The notes beneath the pieces are model-generated. The model made no database searches and was not told the origin of the DNA. It saw only the letters and a program-made list of their open reading frames with translations. Below, in pieces: positions 5,245 to 8,049 of a DNA stretch of 8,049 bases (positions are counted from its first letter, which is position 1; every line of letters starts with the position of its first letter). The stretch spans positions 1 to 8,049 of the forward strand of contig CALXKG010000048.1 in NCBI GenBank assembly GCA_944388825.1, read 5' to 3'. The translations under genes and the position numbers were made by a program. Origin of the DNA: an uncultured Clostridia bacterium. Its GTDB lineage: Bacteria; Bacillota; Clostridia; Oscillospirales; Ruminococcaceae.

Positions 5245-7368
5245 ATGGCAAAACAAGCGACGCATCATAATCTTGTGATCGTAGAATCGCCCGCCAAGGC
5301 GAAGACGATAAAAAAATACCTCGGCAGAAATTTCGAGGTGATGGCCTCGATGGGGCACGTCCGCGACCTGCCCAAAAGCACGCTGGGCGTGGATGTCGAC
5401 CACGACTTTACCCCGAAATATCTAAATATCCGCAAACAGTCGGAGACGATCAAGGGCCTCCAGGCGGCGGCCAAAAAATCCGACAAAGTTTATCTCGCGA
5501 CCGACCCGGACCGGGAAGGGGAAGCGATCAGCTGGCACCTTGCCAACATTTTAAAGCTGGATACCGGCGACTTGAACCGCGTCACCTTTAACGAGATCAC
5601 CAAGTCCGGCGTCAAGGAGGGGATGAGCCATCCCCGCAAGCTGGACATGGACCTGGTAAACGCCCAGCAGGCCAGGCGGATTTTAGACCGGATCGTCGGC
5701 TATAAGCTCTCCCCCTTCCTCTGGAAGAAGGTCCGCCCGGGGTTAAGCGCCGGACGGGTGCAGTCGGTCACCGTCCGGATGATCGTCGACCGTGAAAACG
5801 AGATCCGGGCTTTTGTCTCGGAGGAATACTGGTCGATTGAAGCGCGGCTTACCCCGCAGAATTCCAAATCCAAAAAGGGCTTTTCGGCAAAGCTCTACGG
5901 GGTCGACGGCCAGAAGCTGGACCAGATGGCGCTGAAGACCAAACAGGACGCCGACCGGATCCTTTCGATGCTGGAGGGCGCCCAGTACCAGGTGACCGGC
6001 CTGAAAAAGGGCGTCCGCAAGCGCTCGCCCGCCCCGCCCTTCACCACCTCCACCCTGCAGCAGGAGGCCTCCCGCAAGCTCAGCTTCCAGTCGAGACGGA
6101 CGATGTCGGTCGCCCAGACCCTCTACGAAGGCGTCGAACTGCCCGAGCTGGGGGCGGTCGGCCTGATCACCTATATGCGTACCGACTCCCTCCGGGTCTC
6201 GGATGAAGCCGCCGCGGCCGCCGCCTCCTATATCGAATCGGCCTACGGACAGGATTACCTCCCCGCCGCCCGCCGGGTCTACAAGACGCGGGCCGGCGCG
6301 CAGGACGCCCATGAGGCGATCCGCCCGACCATGCCGGATCTCACCCCCTCCCAGGTCAAAGACAGCCTGTCGGCCGAACAGTACAAACTTTACAAGCTGA
6401 TTTGGGAACGGTTTATCGCCTCCCAGATGGCCGACGCCGTCTATGACACCGTCACCGCCGATATCACCGCTTCCCGCTGCCTGTTTAAGGCGAGCGGCTT
6501 TTCGGTGCGGTTCGACGGCTTCACCACCCTTTATGTCGAAGGGAAGGACACCGACGAGGCCAGGGAAGGCACCCTGCCGGCGATGGAGACGGGGGACATT
6601 TTAAAACTGCTGGAGCTGACCGGTTCCCAGCACTTCACCCAGCCTCCCGCCCGTTATACCGAAGCCTCCCTCATCAAGACGCTGGAGGAAAACGGCATCG
6701 GCCGCCCCTCCACCTATGCGCCGACCATCTCGACCATCCTGACCCGCGGGTATGTCGAGCGGGAAGGGAAGGCGCTCAAACCCACCCAGCTGGGCGAGAT
6801 CACCACCCAACTGATGACCGGCCATTTTGCCCAGGTGGTCGACCCCGGCTTTACCGCCAAGATGGAGTCGGACCTGGACCTGGTCGGCGAGGGGAAAAAG
6901 TCCTGGGTGCAGACCCTCCATGAGTTTTACGACGACTTTTCCGGCACCCTCTCCAAAGCGGAGGAGGAGATGAAGGACGTCTTTATGAAGGTCCCGGACG
7001 AGGAGACCGACATCGTCTGTGAAAAATGCGGCCGCAAGATGGTCATCAAGACCGGCCGGTACGGCAAGTTCCTCGCCTGCCCCGGTTTCCCCGAGTGCCG
7101 CAATACCAAGACGCTGGCCCCCGAGATGCCGGGCGAATGCCCCAAATGCGGCGGCAAAATCCTCGAGAAGAAGTCCCGCAAGGGCAAAAAGTTCTACGGC
7201 TGCGAGCACAACCCCACCTGCGATTTTATGAGCTGGGACCCGCCGGTCGACGAGAAGTGCCCGAAATGCGGCAAGACGCTGCTGAAAAAGGCGGGGCGCG
7301 GCGCGAAGATCTACTGCTCGAACGAAAATTGCGATTATGAGCGGCCGGTGGATAAGGATAAGGAGTAA
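5245..7368 (+). CDS. topA: DNA topoisomerase I (type IA)
   Basis: TopA removes negative supercoils by cutting one strand through a 5'-phosphotyrosine link. The 707-residue product matches full-length Firmicutes TopA. The Toprim domain (about 9-145) has the catalytic Glu14 in VIVESPAKAKT and the acidic DPDREGE motif at 87-93. The active-site tyrosine is Tyr310 in GLITYMRTDS. HEAIRPT (356-362) and EENGIGRPSTYA (481-492) are further family signatures. Three C-terminal C4 zinc fingers are intact: Cys592/595/612/618, Cys632/635/653/659 and Cys672/675/691/696. I chose ATG at 5245, giving MAKQATHHNLVIVESPAKA. AAAGGA (5227-5232) is a rather distant ribosome binding site. ATG 5224 is possible, but ATG 5056 would run through the foldback, hairpin and terminator. 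trmFO follows after 97 bp. Confidence 0.97.
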   Translation: MAKQATHHNLVIVESPAKAKTIKKYLGRNFEVMASMGHVRDLPKSTLGVDVDHDFTPKYLNIRKQSETIKGLQAAAKKSDKVYLATDPDREGEAISWHLANILKLDTGDLNRVTFNEITKSGVKEGMSHPRKLDMDLVNAQQARRILDRIVGYKLSPFLWKKVRPGLSAGRVQSVTVRMIVDRENEIRAFVSEEYWSIEARLTPQNSKSKKGFSAKLYGVDGQKLDQMALKTKQDADRILSMLEGAQYQVTGLKKGVRKRSPAPPFTTSTLQQEASRKLSFQSRRTMSVAQTLYEGVELPELGAVGLITYMRTDSLRVSDEAAAAAASYIESAYGQDYLPAARRVYKTRAGAQDAHEAIRPTMPDLTPSQVKDSLSAEQYKLYKLIWERFIASQMADAVYDTVTADITASRCLFKASGFSVRFDGFTTLYVEGKDTDEAREGTLPAMETGDILKLLELTGSQHFTQPPARYTEASLIKTLEENGIGRPSTYAPTISTILTRGYVEREGKALKPTQLGEITTQLMTGHFAQVVDPGFTAKMESDLDLVGEGKKSWVQTLHEFYDDFSGTLSKAEEEMKDVFMKVPDEETDIVCEKCGRKMVIKTGRYGKFLACPGFPECRNTKTLAPEMPGECPKCGGKILEKKSRKGKKFYGCEHNPTCDFMSWDPPVDEKCPKCGKTLLKKAGRGAKIYCSNENCDYERPVDKDKE

Positions 7369-7465
7369 AAGGCCGGGATTGGCTTTAGGCTGTCCACAGC
7401 TTATCCATCCAAAATGAAGCGTGCGCAGCACCCAAAAAATAATCGAAATAAAAAGGAGTACCCCA

Positions 7466-8049
7466 TTGGATAAAAAAGCAGTCGTGATCGGCGGCGGGAT
7501 GGCCGGGTGCGAGGCGGCGCAGATCATCGCCTCCTACGGCATCGACGTCGATCTGTATGAACAGAAGCCGGTAAACTTTTCCCCGGCCCATAAAAGCGAA
7601 GGGCTGGCGGAGCTGGTCTGTTCCAACTCCCTCAAAGCCTCCCGGCTGGGTTCGGCTTCGGGGCTTTTAAAAGAGGAGATGCGGCTTCTGGGCAGCCTGC
7701 TCGTCCCGTCGGCCGAAGCGACCGCCGTCGCGGCGGGCGGGGCGCTGGCGGTCGACCGGGAAAAGTTTTCGGAAAAGGTGACCGCCGCCATCGCGGCTGA
7801 CCCCCGCATCCATCTTTACCGGCAGGAGGCGGACACCCTGTCCTTCGGCTGCCCGGCGGTCGTCGCCACCGGGCCGCTCACCAGCGACCGGATGGCGGCG
7901 GCCATCGGGGCGCTGACCGGGGAAGCGTCCCTCTCCTTTTACGACGCGGCGGCCCCGATCGTCCTGGCGGAATCCCTCGACCGGTCGGTCATTTTCGCCG
8001 CTTCCCGCTATGGCCGGGGGGAGGACGACTACTTAAACTGCCCGATGGA
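7466..8049 (+). CDS. trmFO: Folate-dependent tRNA m5U54 methyltransferase, 5' part
   Basis: TrmFO uses methylenetetrahydrofolate and FAD to make 5-methyluridine at position 54 of tRNA, in place of SAM-dependent TrmA. The window ends inside the gene: 194 of about 440 residues are present. The FAD-binding motif VIGGGMAGCEAA (7-18) opens the protein. ELVCSNSLKAS (49-59) contains Cys52, equivalent to the flavin-binding Cys53 of the Bacillus subtilis enzyme. GGALAVDREKF (91-101), VATGPLTS (133-140), FYDAAAPI (158-165) and YLNCPM (189-194) are family signatures. The start is TTG at 7466, with AAAAGGAG (7451-7458) 7 nt upstream; no in-frame ATG fits better. It is likely in one transcript with topA, since no clear terminator lies between them. 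Confidence 0.96.
   Translation, partial: MDKKAVVIGGGMAGCEAAQIIASYGIDVDLYEQKPVNFSPAHKSEGLAELVCSNSLKASRLGSASGLLKEEMRLLGSLLVPSAEATAVAAGGALAVDREKFSEKVTAAIAADPRIHLYRQEADTLSFGCPAVVATGPLTSDRMAAAIGALTGEASLSFYDAAAPIVLAESLDRSVIFAASRYGRGEDDYLNCPM

Noticed and set aside
7390..7412. DnaA-box-like TTATCCATC and nearby GTCCACAG in the topA-trmFO gap
   Set aside because: It is a single partial match to TTATCCACA, with no cluster or AT-rich unwinding region, so there is no support for an origin.
1..8049. CRISPR arrays, tRNA or rRNA genes, prophage or insertion-sequence transposases
   Set aside because: No regularly spaced direct repeats, no cloverleaf or rRNA signatures and no transposase or integrase motifs were seen on either strand.

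Overview
The window looks like core chromosome of a GC-rich Firmicute, most likely a clostridial (Oscillospirales/Ruminococcaceae-type) bacterium. This is inferred from gene content and order, not from a 16S match. The evidence is the infC-rpmI-rplT operon behind an L20-type leader, the Firmicutes order dprA-topA-trmFO, a LuxS with the short Firmicutes-like form, strong AGGAGG-like ribosome binding sites and codons rich in GC. All recognised genes lie on the + strand.

Layout. Positions 1-601 hold no convincing gene. They are dominated by a large foldback element (15-450) with two ~171-bp arms, about 95% identical in inverted orientation, around a 93-bp centre. A Rho-independent terminator (453-481) follows directly. 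A consensus-like promoter (602-630) then drives a ~180-nt structured leader with an attenuator (739-770). Next come infC (819-1337, starting at AUU), rpmI (1427-1624) and rplT (1672-2025), closed by a terminator at 2037-2068. A separate promoter (2184-2212) serves a SpoU/TrmH-family RNA methyltransferase (2256-3035) that ends in its own probable terminator. luxS (3168-3629) and dprA (3663-4919) follow, 33 bp apart and probably cotranscribed. The 325-bp dprA-topA gap holds a second, unrelated foldback element (4929-5090), then an 18-bp perfect hairpin and a terminator. topA (5245-7368) and the 5' part of trmFO (7466 to the window end) complete the window.

How the genes fit together. The first operon makes translation initiation factor 3 and ribosomal proteins L35 and L20. 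Two feedback loops are suggested: L20 acting on the leader, and IF3 discriminating against its own AUU start codon. The methyltransferase probably modifies rRNA or tRNA. LuxS recycles S-ribosylhomocysteine in the methyl cycle and makes the AI-2 precursor. DprA loads RecA on incoming single-stranded DNA. TopA relaxes negative supercoils, and TrmFO makes m5U54 in tRNA.

I see no new multi-gene system. The most unusual signals are the two full-length foldback repeats, which look like non-autonomous mobile or structured intergenic elements and have no coding content I can support.
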